Below are positions 1 through 7,225 of a stretch of 12,418 nucleotides of DNA, piece after piece. The notes beneath the pieces were generated by a model, which was not told where the DNA came from, did not search any database, and saw only the letters and a program-made list of their open reading frames with translations. The translations under genes were made by a program, and so were the position numbers. The first letter of the stretch is position 1, and every line of letters begins with the position of its first letter. Source of the DNA: Acidobacteriota bacterium. Lineage in GTDB: Bacteria; Acidobacteriota; Blastocatellia; Pyrinomonadales; Pyrinomonadaceae. The stretch covers positions 1 to 12,418 of the forward strand of contig JABFSB010000531.1 in the NCBI GenBank assembly GCA_013140875.1. Direction: 5' to 3'.

Positions 1-1587
1 ACGGACGTACGCCCAGGAAAAGTTCGGTTCGATACCGGATGAGGTTTCGGCCACGAGCGAGATCGTGCCCGTCGGAGCAATCGTCGTCACTTCATAATTT
101 CGCGGCGTGATTGCTATCTCTTCGGGTATTTCGATCTCTTCGCGCAAAAACTTCGTATACGCCTCGCGGTTTGCCTCGAATTCGGGGAACACGCCTTTCC
201 CGGCACCGAGATGAAGTGAAGCGATCCAAGATTCGCGTCTGACAAAACCCATAACGCGTTCGATCAGGTCGAGCGAATCCTGCTCACCATAGGTTACGCC
301 GAGGCGCAGACAAAGATCGGCAAAACCCATTATCCCTAGACCGACCGGACGTGTTCGCTTTACGACATCGTCGATCTCAGGGAGCGGAAAATAACCGGCG
401 TCCACGACATTATCCAGAAACTGCGTGCAGCGATGAACCGTGCGGGCAAGCCTGTCCCAGTCGATATTGTCGATCGAAACATCGTTCGATTCGGTAAAAA
501 ACTTGGCCACGTCGATCGAACCGAGGTTGCACGAATTATTAAAATGAAGCTGCTGCTCTCCGCAAGGATTACATGCATAGATCGGGCCCATCGACGCCAT
601 CAGGTGATTGTGGCGGTTTACTTCATCGATAAAAATGATTCCCGGCTCGGCGTATTTGTGCGCCGACGCGATAATGCGTTTCCAAATGTCGGGTGCGAAA
701 ACCATTCCCGCAATCGGAGGTTCTTCGGCAGTGCAATCCGAAAGGTCGGCGGTTTCGAACGCGAATCTATCAGCGAAGGTCGCGGTCGAACCATCCGACC
801 GGCGATAAAGAACGTAATCGGCACCGCTCACCGGATCGAACACAGCTTGTGTCCACGGTTCGCCGTTGAACTCGGTCTGGAACCAAACGCCGCGATCGAC
901 AGCTTCCATAAACGCGTCGGTCACCGTGACCGAAATATTGAAATTCGTCAGGCTGCTTTGATCGTTCTTGGCATGGATGAACCGGAGAATGTCCGGATGG
1001 CTCACGCTCAGGATTCCCATGTTGGCGCCGCGCCGCACGCCGCCCTGCTTAACGACCTCGGTCGTTTGATTGACGATATTCATGAAGCTGACCGGGCCGG
1101 ACGCAACGCCGCGCGTCGAATTCACCATCGCCCCCGCGGGACGCAGAAACTCGTACGTCATTCCGGTGCCGCCGCCGGTTTGGTGAATGATGGCGACATT
1201 CTGGGCGTGCTCCATGATGCCTTCGATCGAGTCGGGAACGTCCAGCACGAAACATGCCGCTAACTGGCCTTTCGGCTTTCCGGCGTTCACCAGACACGGC
1301 GTATTCGGAATGAATTCGCGGGACAGCATGATCGCCGTCATCGCGTCGGAGAAGGCCTGGCGTTCGCCTTCGTCCTTTTCGGCGGTAGCGACGTGATCGA
1401 CAACACGTTTTACGATATCCGCCCAGGTTTCGACCGGTTCGCCCTTCTCGTCTTTGGACGAATACCTCTTCGCTACGACTTTTTCCGCGTTCAGGCCAAG
1501 CGGCTGGAATCGTTCCCGCGTTCTTGCCGCATACCCGTTCCCGGTTTCAACCGTTGCCGCTGCTGCCGTCTCAAAAGGCTGACCCAT
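1..1587 (-). CDS. nrdJ: Adenosylcobalamin-dependent (class II) ribonucleotide reductase, N-terminal part
   Basis: This enzyme reduces ribonucleotides to deoxyribonucleotides in the cytoplasm, using adenosylcobalamin to make the thiyl radical. The frame is open for 529 codons from ATG at 1587 to the window edge, so the C terminus, including any C-terminal cysteine pair, is not seen. Visible family features are the first redox cysteine in AACFVL (C112), the active-site NPCGE (radical cysteine C342), the second redox cysteine in SCNLGSID (C353), and APTGTIS near residue 505. No ATP-cone precedes the catalytic domain. The start is supported by GAGGAG 8-9 nt upstream. Class II is preferred over class I/III from the overall wording around these motifs (QTGGGTGMTYEFLRP, VKQGGVRRGANMG). 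The gene is divergent from hslO across a 171-bp gap, in which I see no B12 riboswitch. A long plus-strand frame at 433-1263 is only its shadow. Confidence 0.93.
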   Translation of the reverse strand, partial: MGQPFETAAAATVETGNGYAARTRERFQPLGLNAEKVVAKRYSSKDEKGEPVETWADIVKRVVDHVATAEKDEGERQAFSDAMTAIMLSREFIPNTPCLVNAGKPKGQLAACFVLDVPDSIEGIMEHAQNVAIIHQTGGGTGMTYEFLRPAGAMVNSTRGVASGPVSFMNIVNQTTEVVKQGGVRRGANMGILSVSHPDILRFIHAKNDQSSLTNFNISVTVTDAFMEAVDRGVWFQTEFNGEPWTQAVFDPVSGADYVLYRRSDGSTATFADRFAFETADLSDCTAEEPPIAGMVFAPDIWKRIIASAHKYAEPGIIFIDEVNRHNHLMASMGPIYACNPCGEQQLHFNNSCNLGSIDVAKFFTESNDVSIDNIDWDRLARTVHRCTQFLDNVVDAGYFPLPEIDDVVKRTRPVGLGIMGFADLCLRLGVTYGEQDSLDLIERVMGFVRRESWIASLHLGAGKGVFPEFEANREAYTKFLREEIEIPEEIAITPRNYEVTTIAPTGTISLVAETSSGIEPNFSWAYVR

Positions 1588-1743
1588 CTCGCAATCTCCT
1601 CAACCGCCGACCGTGTCGGACAATCTCTATTTTACCACTTTTGAGGCAAACGTTCCGAAACAACCCGGGCAATGGATGAAGACCGCAAAGGTGGTAGCAA
1701 GGTTAAAAATTCATCCGCCTTCAGCAAAGAACGATCGGGCCGC

Positions 1744-1749
1744 TATAAT
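1744..1749 (+). promoter_or_regulatory. -10 element of a probable leaderless hslO promoter
   Basis: A perfect TATAAT lies 9 nt before the hslO ATG, and no Shine-Dalgarno sequence occurs between them. A transcript starting about 7 nt after the hexamer would begin about 3 nt before the ATG. The only -35 candidate is weak (TTCAGC at 1720-1725, 18-bp spacer). Confidence 0.5.
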
Positions 1750-1758
1750 ATCTATAAA

Positions 1759-2643
1759 ATGGACAAGATCATACAGGGAACCGCTGCGGATGGAACGATT
1801 AGGGTATTTTCAACAATTACGACAGGCGTAGTGCGTGAGGCGGTGAGGCGGCATGAAACTTCGCCGACGGTATCGGCAGCTCTCGGGCGGGTTCTTACCG
1901 GAACCCTGCTTTTGGGAAATACGTTCAAGGATTACGACCGGCTTACCATAAAGATCGAATCCGATGGGCCGGTGGGCGGCATAACCGCTGAAACCACCGG
2001 CGACGGAACGGTGCGCGGTTACGTTAAGAACAGCGAAGCCGAATTGCCCGCAAACGGAAACGGGAAATTCGACGTAAAAGGAATTGTCGGAAACGGGACT
2101 TTTTATGTCATCAGGGAGTCTGGGTTCGACATCGGCTTGCTGAAGGAGCCTTATGTCGGCTCGGTCCCGATCGTTTCAGGCGAGATCGGCGAAGATCTCG
2201 CGTTTTATCTTGCCAAGTCGGAGCAAATACCGTCCGCCGTTCTTTTGGGCGTGCTGTTGAAAAGCTCGGAGCCGTTCGTGGCCGCATCCGGCGGTGTTCT
2301 TATCCAGATGCTGCCCGGTGCGAACGAGCACATCATAACGATGATCGAGGACACGATTCGTCACGCCTCTCACGTCACGTCCGCTATCGCGGCGGGAGCC
2401 ACGCCCGAAGATCTGCTGAAAATTGCGCTCGGCGAAATAGATTTCAAAATCCTCGACGAGAGGGAAGTTTCATTTAAGTGCAATTGCTCGATGGAGAAGG
2501 CCAAGGCTATTATCGGCGCGTTGGGTAGAGCGGAAGTTGAGTCAATGCTTGTCGAGGACAATGGAGCGAAGATGACCTGCGGCTTCTGCAACGAGACCTA
2601 TGAACTTTGCGAAGACGATCTGCGTGAAATGCTGCAAAACTGA
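1759..2643 (+). CDS. hslO: Hsp33 redox-regulated molecular chaperone
   Basis: Hsp33 is a cytoplasmic holdase that is zinc-bound and inactive when reduced. On oxidation it forms disulfides and binds unfolding proteins. The 294-residue product has the usual family length. The N-terminal domain opens with DKIIQGTAADGTIRVFSTITT and contains the characteristic alpha/beta core (about residues 1-230). The C-terminal zinc switch is complete: C241-N-C243, 30 residues, then C274-G-F-C277. The ATG at 1759 is preferred to an upstream in-frame ATG at 1672. Starting at 1672 would add 29 residues not typical of the family, and a TATAAT box sits just before 1759. There is no ribosome binding site, which fits a leaderless mRNA. 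The gene is convergent with the flavin reductase gene. Confidence 0.95.
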   Translation: MDKIIQGTAADGTIRVFSTITTGVVREAVRRHETSPTVSAALGRVLTGTLLLGNTFKDYDRLTIKIESDGPVGGITAETTGDGTVRGYVKNSEAELPANGNGKFDVKGIVGNGTFYVIRESGFDIGLLKEPYVGSVPIVSGEIGEDLAFYLAKSEQIPSAVLLGVLLKSSEPFVAASGGVLIQMLPGANEHIITMIEDTIRHASHVTSAIAAGATPEDLLKIALGEIDFKILDEREVSFKCNCSMEKAKAIIGALGRAEVESMLVEDNGAKMTCGFCNETYELCEDDLREMLQN

Positions 2644-2719
2644 GTTTGCGTAAAACTAAAACCCCTCTTGGCCGGTTCGAGAGCATCACCGACTGGGTAC
2701 TTGCCGCTGATTTTCGATC

Positions 2720-2790
2720 TTTCTTTTCTCTTATTCTTCCCCTTCCGTGGTCCATTTCTTTAACCACCGAAGAGGAGGAAGAAGAAAGGC
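2720..2790. terminator. Polypyrimidine/polypurine stem-loop between convergent genes
   Basis: A pyrimidine-rich arm (about 2720-2751, ending CGTGGT) can fold back on a purine-rich arm (2763-2790, beginning ACCACC) across a loop of about 11 nt. The pairing is imperfect and no clear U-run follows on either strand. Its place between the convergent ends of hslO and the flavin reductase gene suggests a shared transcription end. Confidence 0.35.
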
Positions 2791-2796
2791 TAACAA

Positions 2797-3273
2797 TCAG
2801 GACGAAATCGAACGGTAGTCGCCGCGAAAATACAGGATCGGATCGCCGTCGTTGACCGTCGCTTTTTCGACCTCGCCGACGAAGATCGAATGGTCGCCGC
2901 CGTCGTAAGAGTTCGTGACGCGGCATTCCAAAGTAGCCAGACATCCTATCAACAAAGGAATGCCGTCGATGCCGGTTTCGAACTCAAGCGATTCGAACTT
3001 ATCTTCCGCCAGGGAAGCAAACCTGTCTGAAACGTCTTTTTGTTCGGCACTTAGCATATTGACTACAAAAGCTTTTGAAGATTCAAGGGCGAGGTGGCTG
3101 CCGCTAGTTTTCTCGACACAGATCAAAACACGCGGCGGATCAAGCGACAGCGAACAAAAAGCCGAGACCGTAATTCCATGAAAGCGCTCTTCTTCGTCCC
3201 GTGACGTGACGACGGTAACGCCGCTCGGAAAGCGGGACAACGCGGAGCGGAATTCATCGCTGTTTACCGGCAT
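2797..3273 (-). CDS. Flavin reductase-like, FMN-binding split-barrel protein
   Basis: The 158-residue product matches the flavin reductase-like domain family (HpaC/RutF/DIM6-NTAB type). These proteins bind FMN or FAD and use NAD(P)H to supply reduced flavin to partner monooxygenases. Family features in order are RFPSGVTVVTS (about 14-24), HGITVSAFCSLSLDPPRVL (about 32-50), SKAFVVNMLSAEQ (about 66-78) and the C-terminal GDHSIFVGEVE (about 125-135), followed by YFRGDYR. It fills the single domain with no extension. No monooxygenase gene lies nearby, so the substrate pathway is unknown. The start is the only plausible ATG, and no good ribosome binding site precedes it. It is divergent from ispA over a 115-bp gap and convergent with hslO. 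Some family members bind heme or flavin without reductase activity, so the exact activity is inferred. Confidence 0.85.
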   Translation of the reverse strand: MPVNSDEFRSALSRFPSGVTVVTSRDEEERFHGITVSAFCSLSLDPPRVLICVEKTSGSHLALESSKAFVVNMLSAEQKDVSDRFASLAEDKFESLEFETGIDGIPLLIGCLATLECRVTNSYDGGDHSIFVGEVEKATVNDGDPILYFRGDYRSISS

Positions 3274-3350
3274 GTATGCAAATGAAATTTACCTTATCGA
3301 GGCGGGATTCGCAAAAACTCGACCTGCTTCCTGCACTTTCGTAGGCCTCA

Positions 3351-3379
3351 TTGAATTGGCGGCGCTATTGAACGATAAT
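3351..3379 (+). promoter_or_regulatory. Sigma-70-type promoter of ispA, probably leaderless
   Basis: TTGAAT (3351-3356), a 17-bp spacer and GATAAT (3374-3379) form a good promoter. The -10 box ends 9 nt before the GTG start at 3389, the same spacing as at hslO. The transcript would start about 3 nt before the GTG, and no Shine-Dalgarno sequence is present. Confidence 0.6.
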
Positions 3380-3388
3380 TCTTGAACT

Positions 3389-4276
3389 GTGAGTGAGTTA
3401 GACGAATTTCTGAGTGAGTCGGTCCGGATAGTCGATGGATCGCTCGACAAGCTGATACCCTCGGCCGAGACGGCGCCGATGCGGTTGCACGAGGCGATCC
3501 GCTGGAGCCTTTTTGCGGGCGGAAAGCGTTTCAGGCCGGCACTTGTTTTTGCCGTCGGCCGGACCTTCGACGCTCCGATGGAGAAGCTTGTGCGCACGGC
3601 TGCCGCGGTCGAAATGATCCACACTTATTCGCTAATTCACGATGACCTGCCTTCGATGGACAATGATGATCTGCGTCGCGGCCGGCTCACGTGCCACAAG
3701 AAATTCGATGAGGCAACCGCGATCCTTGCCGGCGACGTTTTGGAAACGCTGGCATTTCAGGCGGTTGCCGAGGACGCGTCACTTTCGCCCGATATGCGGG
3801 TTATTCTGATCGCTGAGTTGGCAAAGGCGGCCGGAACGCCTGCGGGAATGGTCGCCGGCCAGCAATTGGACCTCGAGGCTGAGGGGAAGGACGCTCCGAT
3901 CGCCGAAATCGAAAAGATTCATCGGCTAAAGACCGGAGCCCTTATCGCGGCGTGCGGAAGGGCAGGCGCGATAATCGGTGAGGGCTATACTGTCGAGGCC
4001 CATGCCATCTCGGAATACGCCGCAAATCTCGGGCTGCTCTTTCAGGTAACAGACGACATACTGGACGTTACGCAAACGACCGAAGACCTCGGAAAGACCG
4101 CCCAAAAAGACATCGCAGCAAACAAGGCGACCTACCCGAGCGTTTTTGGGATCGAGGAAACAAAAGCCCTCGCCCGGCGGCTTTGTGACGAAACAATCTT
4201 AAAACTCGAACCTATCGACCGTCCTAAGAAACTGCTGGTCGATATTGCGGTGCACATTCTTGAGCGGTGCTCCTAG
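3389..4276 (+). CDS. ispA: Short-chain polyprenyl diphosphate synthase (farnesyl/geranylgeranyl type)
   Basis: This enzyme condenses isopentenyl diphosphate with allylic diphosphates to make farnesyl (or geranylgeranyl) diphosphate, the precursor of quinone tails and undecaprenyl carriers. The 295-residue product has GGKRFRP (44-50), the first aspartate-rich motif DDLPSMD (85-91) followed by NDDLRRG, GQQLD (157-161), KTG (181-183) and the second aspartate-rich motif DDILD (222-226). The 5th residue before the first motif is tyrosine (Y80), with the two-residue insertion inside the motif. That is the pattern of bacterial type II FPP synthases, so a C15 product is most likely, though C20 cannot be excluded. 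The GTG at 3389 is chosen because it gives the normal family N terminus. The next ATG, at residue 31, would remove conserved sequence. No terpenoid cluster is visible around it. Confidence 0.92.
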   Translation: MSELDEFLSESVRIVDGSLDKLIPSAETAPMRLHEAIRWSLFAGGKRFRPALVFAVGRTFDAPMEKLVRTAAAVEMIHTYSLIHDDLPSMDNDDLRRGRLTCHKKFDEATAILAGDVLETLAFQAVAEDASLSPDMRVILIAELAKAAGTPAGMVAGQQLDLEAEGKDAPIAEIEKIHRLKTGALIAACGRAGAIIGEGYTVEAHAISEYAANLGLLFQVTDDILDVTQTTEDLGKTAQKDIAANKATYPSVFGIEETKALARRLCDETILKLEPIDRPKKLLVDIAVHILERCS

Positions 4277-4302
4277 AGAAAATTTCGAAGGCTCGGTTTT
4301 TT

Positions 4303-4376
4303 TGCAGAAGCCCAGGCGTCAGCAAGGGCGTGATCAAATGTTGAGCGTTAAGCCATTGTTGACGCGGGCTTCTGCA
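4303..4376. repeat. Imperfect inverted repeat, REP/MITE-like
   Basis: The outer arms TGCAGAAGCCC (4303-4313) and GGGCTTCTGCA (4366-4376) are perfect complements. Inner arms GCGTCAGCAA (4316-4325) and TTGTTGACGC (4356-4365) pair with one mismatch, separated from the outer left arm by a 2-nt bulge. The loop is about 30 nt. It sits in the non-coding gap after ispA. From memory, similar GCAGAAGCCC...GTCAGCAAGGGC units are dispersed in Blastocatellia genomes, but there is only one copy here. Confidence 0.55.
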
Positions 4377-4393
4377 CATTGAAAGCCTGAAAC

Positions 4394-4422
4394 TTGACAT
4401 ATTTTGGGCGTTTTCGTACGAT
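4394..4422 (+). promoter_or_regulatory. Sigma-70-type promoter for the tRNA-Val/tRNA-Asp pair
   Basis: TTGACA (4394-4399) is a perfect -35 box, followed by a 17-bp spacer and TACGAT (4417-4422, 4 of 6 consensus). The predicted start is about 80 nt before tRNA-Val, leaving a 5' leader for processing. The two tRNA genes are only 40 bp apart and are probably cotranscribed. Confidence 0.55.
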
Positions 4423-4510
4423 GGCAGTTCGCCTTTTCGCAAGTAAAAGTGCGATTTCGTTTGAAATTTCCGCCGACGAAACGGCTGTCGAAGCAGCCGA
4501 TAAAAGTTTC

Positions 4511-4586
4511 GGGCATGTACGTCAATTGGTAGACAGCCTCCCTTACAAGGAGGAAGTTAGGGGTTCGAGTCCCTTCGTGCCCACCA
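4511..4586 (+). tRNA. tRNA-Val (anticodon UAC)
   Basis: A full cloverleaf can be drawn. The acceptor stem GGGCATG/CGTGCCC has 7 pairs including one T-G. The anticodon stem CCTCC/GGAGG encloses the loop CTTACAA with anticodon TAC. The T arm reads AGGGG-TTCGAGT-CCCTT, the discriminator is A, and CCA is encoded. The D stem has one mismatch at its outer pair. Confidence 0.95.
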
Positions 4587-4626
4587 GTTTGAGATTTCGG
4601 ATCTCAGTCCTGAGATTCGAGAGTGC

Positions 4627-4703
4627 GGGGTCGTAGTTCAGTTGGTTAGAACGCCAGCCTGTCACGTTGGAGGTCGCGGGTTCGAGCCCCGTCGGCCCCG
4701 CCA
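4627..4703 (+). tRNA. tRNA-Asp (anticodon GUC), integration target
   Basis: The acceptor stem GGGGTCG/CGGCCCC, D arm GTTC...GAAC, anticodon stem CCAGC/GTTGG with loop CTGTCAC (anticodon GTC), T loop TTCGAGC, discriminator G and encoded CCA give an intact 77-nt tRNA. The integrase gene on the other strand ends inside it (overlap 4646-4703). This makes the 3' part of this tRNA the probable attachment site. The tRNA remains complete, as expected when an element carries a copy of the tRNA 3' end. Confidence 0.96.
4646..4703. other. Probable attachment-site half (att) in the tRNA-Asp 3' end
   Basis: The site is inferred from a tyrosine recombinase gene directly abutting and overlapping the tRNA 3' half. 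The crossover core is probably within the anticodon-to-CCA part. No second copy of the core was found by eye anywhere else in the window, so its exact limits cannot be set. Confidence 0.5.
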
Positions 4704-5878
4704 CTATCCTCTTTATTATCAGTAGTTTGCGAAGCCGCCACTTGGCGGCTTTCGTCGTTTTCAGGCGATGTACCCAAAAACGTACCCATTACCTCTAATT
4801 CGTCAACTAATTTTTCAGCGATTAGCTCAGTCGTTTGCTGTTTGAATTGAGGTGAAAGATGCTTGTATCTTTCGAGTTCATCAGAGCGGTGGCCAGTCAT
4901 CTTTCGGATTATCGCATCAGATACCCCTTCGATAAACAGCATTGTCGTCGCAAAGTGTCTCAGGTCGTGAATCCGTAAATCGTTGATCTTGGCTAAATCC
5001 CGAATCCGTCTGAATCGCTTTCCAATATCCCAAGCGTGAGGTTTTCGAAATTTCTCGACATCCTTATATCTGGGATTAGGACGTGCCGGGAACAGATATT
5101 CGTGTTCGCCATAGCTAGGAAGGTGTTTTAATGCTTCTATGCAAAACCTCGGCAAGGGAAGTCGATTCGAACGGCGATTCTTGCTGTCTTTTTTCGGCAA
5201 CAAGATTGATGGAAAATCAGCATCTAACTTCACCTCATCCCAGCGTCGTGATAGTACACCGCTTTTCCTAAGTCCTGTGCAAGCCGCCAAAACGATGAAG
5301 CCCTGAAGTTCGATATCCCTTTCCTGCTGGCATTTTTCAATAAGAGCGGCAAGTTCCGAGACTTCCACAAATCGGTCGCGTGGTTCATTCTCCGGCACCT
5401 GTTCGATCACGGCAACTGGATTATCATCGTACTTTTTCCACTTGATCGCGTAGTTAAACGATGAGTTAAAAATCGTCCTGTAATGATTGACGTATGAGGG
5501 CGAGTACTTTTCTACTTCCAACAATTCCTTGAGGAATTCGTCAATCGTCTCGGGTTGTAAATTCCGGGCCTTGATCGGCCTAAACTTTTCAAGCCGGTGA
5601 ATCTTGTAGTGAAAACCCCGCTTGTGTTTTCCGTGTCGTTCCCACCAAAAATCCAAAATCTCACCGAAAGTGATGGATTCGAATTTTCTGGTCGGAGTAA
5701 GAATGCCTTCGGCAACCTCACGGAGCCGTTTGTCCCGAAGCTCTTTGGCGATTTTTAGGTCACTTGTCTTCGCGGATTCCTTTATCCTTTTCCCAAGTTC
5801 GTCTGTATATGCAATCCATAACTGGTTGCTGTTTTTATTACGGCGGTAAACGCCTTTTGGTAACTTGTCTTTTTTCAT
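4646..5878 (-). CDS. Tyrosine recombinase / phage-type integrase
   Basis: This is a site-specific recombinase that would integrate and excise the element at tRNA-Asp. Of 410 residues, about 1-60 form an N-terminal arm-binding-like region, about 65-160 the core-binding SAM-like domain, and about 170-345 the catalytic domain. Catalytic residues are all visible: R204 (TGLRKSG), H304 and R307 (HDLRH), H330 (TGH) and Y338 (YKHLS). The glutamate usual three residues after the first arginine is replaced by G207. Residues after about 350 form a low-conservation tail. The final stretch (SGGADGARTRDLQRDRLAF) is the antisense translation of tRNA-Asp, ending at TAA inside the tRNA. The start has a strong GGAGG 4-5 nt before ATG, located in a hairpin. 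It is divergent from the replication-relaxation gene. Confidence 0.93.
   Translation of the reverse strand: MKKDKLPKGVYRRNKNSNQLWIAYTDELGKRIKESAKTSDLKIAKELRDKRLREVAEGILTPTRKFESITFGEILDFWWERHGKHKRGFHYKIHRLEKFRPIKARNLQPETIDEFLKELLEVEKYSPSYVNHYRTIFNSSFNYAIKWKKYDDNPVAVIEQVPENEPRDRFVEVSELAALIEKCQQERDIELQGFIVLAACTGLRKSGVLSRRWDEVKLDADFPSILLPKKDSKNRRSNRLPLPRFCIEALKHLPSYGEHEYLFPARPNPRYKDVEKFRKPHAWDIGKRFRRIRDLAKINDLRIHDLRHFATTMLFIEGVSDAIIRKMTGHRSDELERYKHLSPQFKQQTTELIAEKLVDELEVMGTFLGTSPENDESRQVAASQTTDNKEDSGGADGARTRDLQRDRLAF
4731..4761 (+). terminator. Candidate terminator of the tRNA operon, inside the integrase 3' end
   Basis: AAGCCGCC (4732-4739), loop ACTT and GGCGGCTT (4744-4751) form a perfect 8-bp GC-rich stem, followed by the T-rich TCGTCGTTTTC. 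It lies 28 nt after tRNA-Asp on the tRNA strand and within the poorly conserved integrase tail. The T-run is interrupted, so the call is tentative. Confidence 0.4.
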
Positions 5879-5880
5879 TG

Positions 5881-5897
5881 TTCCTCCTTCGGAGGAA
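5881..5897 (-). promoter_or_regulatory. Hairpin holding the integrase ribosome binding site
   Basis: On the minus strand TTCCTCC-GAA-GGAGGAA is a perfect 7-bp inverted repeat with a 3-nt loop. The Shine-Dalgarno GGAGG is the 3' arm and ends 4-5 nt before the ATG. Folding in the mRNA would hide the ribosome binding site and limit integrase translation. The rest of the gap to 6152 shows no other gene. Confidence 0.55.
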
Positions 5898-6081
5898 ATT
5901 AATTAGTGGGCATTTCTTTGAGTTTGAGATTGGATTTGCTCGACAGGAAGGGTCAGATCAAGACGGGAGATCAGCGGAGCTTTTTATTAAGGATAGAAAA
6001 CTAAAATGAAGGAAAAATGATGAAGATATGAAGATTCTTGAATGGAAGGTTCGGACTTGACTTAGTTCAGCCGACAAAGGG

Positions 6082-6110
6082 TTCGCAAGATTTTGAGGAT
6101 GTACTATTAT
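6082..6110 (+). promoter_or_regulatory. Possible promoter of the element's plus-strand genes
   Basis: TTCGCA (6082-6087), a 17-bp spacer and TATTAT (6105-6110) resemble a sigma-70 promoter and lie about 43 nt before the replication-relaxation gene. The match is moderate. Confidence 0.35.
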
Positions 6111-6152
6111 TATAGGGCATCCTTCCTTCTTAATTCTTAACCCTTATCCCCA

Positions 6153-7220
6153 ATGCCGTATCAGAAGGGCCAGCGTCTGAAAAAATACTCGCGCGAAGCC
6201 CCAGAGAATCTGCCGCCTCGCCGTATCACTCCCCGCTCGATCGAGATTATTGATATTATCCGTCGATACAGGGTCATCCCGACTTCCCAAATCGTGAGGC
6301 TAGTTGACGGCGACATTCGAACCACGGAGCGGCATCTTCAGAATCTTTATCATCAGGGGCTTGTCAATCGCTTTGCCTTCCCATCAAGCTTTTACGCGAC
6401 GGAGTTCAACTACTACCTCGACGACGCAAGGTCTTTAGCCCTGATCACCAATGCCGGTTACGAAATCGACAAGCTAGATAGCGAAATGGTTAGACGAAAC
6501 CGCGAGAAGCAGTACAGCGAAATCACAATGGGAAAACAGATGCTCAAAATGCAAGGTCGGCTACTTCATATGCACCACGAGCTTATGATCTCCCGCTTCC
6601 ACTACATGCTTGAAAAAGCGTGTTTGAAATCCGGCGATAAGGTGAAGTTGTTGGGCTTCTATCAGGGTTCGCAGCTTTGGAATGATATTGAGGTGCGTAA
6701 GGTGACGGTTAACTCTGTCGGCACTCTGACCAAGACGGACGAAACAGAAATACTCCCCCACCGTCCGGATGCATTCTTTGCGCTCCATTTTCCCGATAGA
6801 AAGCCAAACCACCAAACGCACTACTACTTATACGAGGCCGACCGAAAAACAACGTCGATCAAAAAGATGCAGAAGAAGTTTCGCTCACACTTCCACTATA
6901 TCGTGAAGCAGAAGAAGCACGTGGATGACTACCGCGTGAAAAGGATCAAAGCCGTCCTGGTCGAATCGATCGACAATCACTGGACGAACAATTTGCGGCT
7001 TGCGGCCCGGCATCCGATTGTCTCCGGCAGCAAGCCCAGCCCCCTTTTCTGGTTTACAACTTCCGATGTTATTTTCGAGAAGCCATTAAACGTTACTATC
7101 AAGAGCGCTCAGAAAGAGGTGCCGGTTTACCTAGAGAAACCCGAGCTTGTCTTTGCAAAGATTTGGGCGACGCCGAACGATTCTGACGAGCAGCCCGCAC
7201 TTCAATCATTAATTCATTAA
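6153..7220 (+). CDS. Replication-relaxation family-like protein
   Basis: The 355-residue product resembles the Replic_Relax family, found on plasmids and integrative elements and thought to help relax or start element replication. The biochemical role is poorly established. Residues about 25-75 form a winged-helix-like DNA-binding region (SIEIIDIIRRYRVIPTSQIVRL, then TTERHLQNLYHQGLV). A helical linker follows (about 110-155), then a conserved core with PDAFFALH (P205-D206) and YLYEADRKT (E228, D230), an arrangement reminiscent of nuclease-like folds. The segment KKMQKKFRSHFHYI and the later hydrophobic strand IKAVLVES fit the family pattern. No Shine-Dalgarno precedes the ATG. It starts a plus-strand set with the zinc-finger gene 5 nt after its stop. 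A MobC-like or phage repressor role is an alternative. Confidence 0.65.
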   Translation: MPYQKGQRLKKYSREAPENLPPRRITPRSIEIIDIIRRYRVIPTSQIVRLVDGDIRTTERHLQNLYHQGLVNRFAFPSSFYATEFNYYLDDARSLALITNAGYEIDKLDSEMVRRNREKQYSEITMGKQMLKMQGRLLHMHHELMISRFHYMLEKACLKSGDKVKLLGFYQGSQLWNDIEVRKVTVNSVGTLTKTDETEILPHRPDAFFALHFPDRKPNHQTHYYLYEADRKTTSIKKMQKKFRSHFHYIVKQKKHVDDYRVKRIKAVLVESIDNHWTNNLRLAARHPIVSGSKPSPLFWFTTSDVIFEKPLNVTIKSAQKEVPVYLEKPELVFAKIWATPNDSDEQPALQSLIH

Positions 7221-7225
7221 ATTAA

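Noticed and set aside
433..1263. 276-codon plus-strand open frame
   Set aside because: It is antisense to nrdJ, whose minus-strand translation shows NPCGE, SCNLGSID and other motifs. Its own translation is arginine/histidine-rich and matches nothing.
1588..1758. Possible cobalamin riboswitch before the B12-dependent reductase
   Set aside because: The gap is too short for a full B12 riboswitch plus promoter, and no B12-box-like sequence was seen.
4591..4616. Small nested inverted repeats between the two tRNAs (GAGAT/ATCTC and ATCTCAG/CTGAGAT)
   Set aside because: Both stems are short, mutually exclusive and in a processed spacer, and there is no sign of an independent function.
4394..4636. 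80-codon plus-strand frame after ispA
   Set aside because: It reads through tRNA-Val and starts inside the tRNA promoter, and the product shows no domain.
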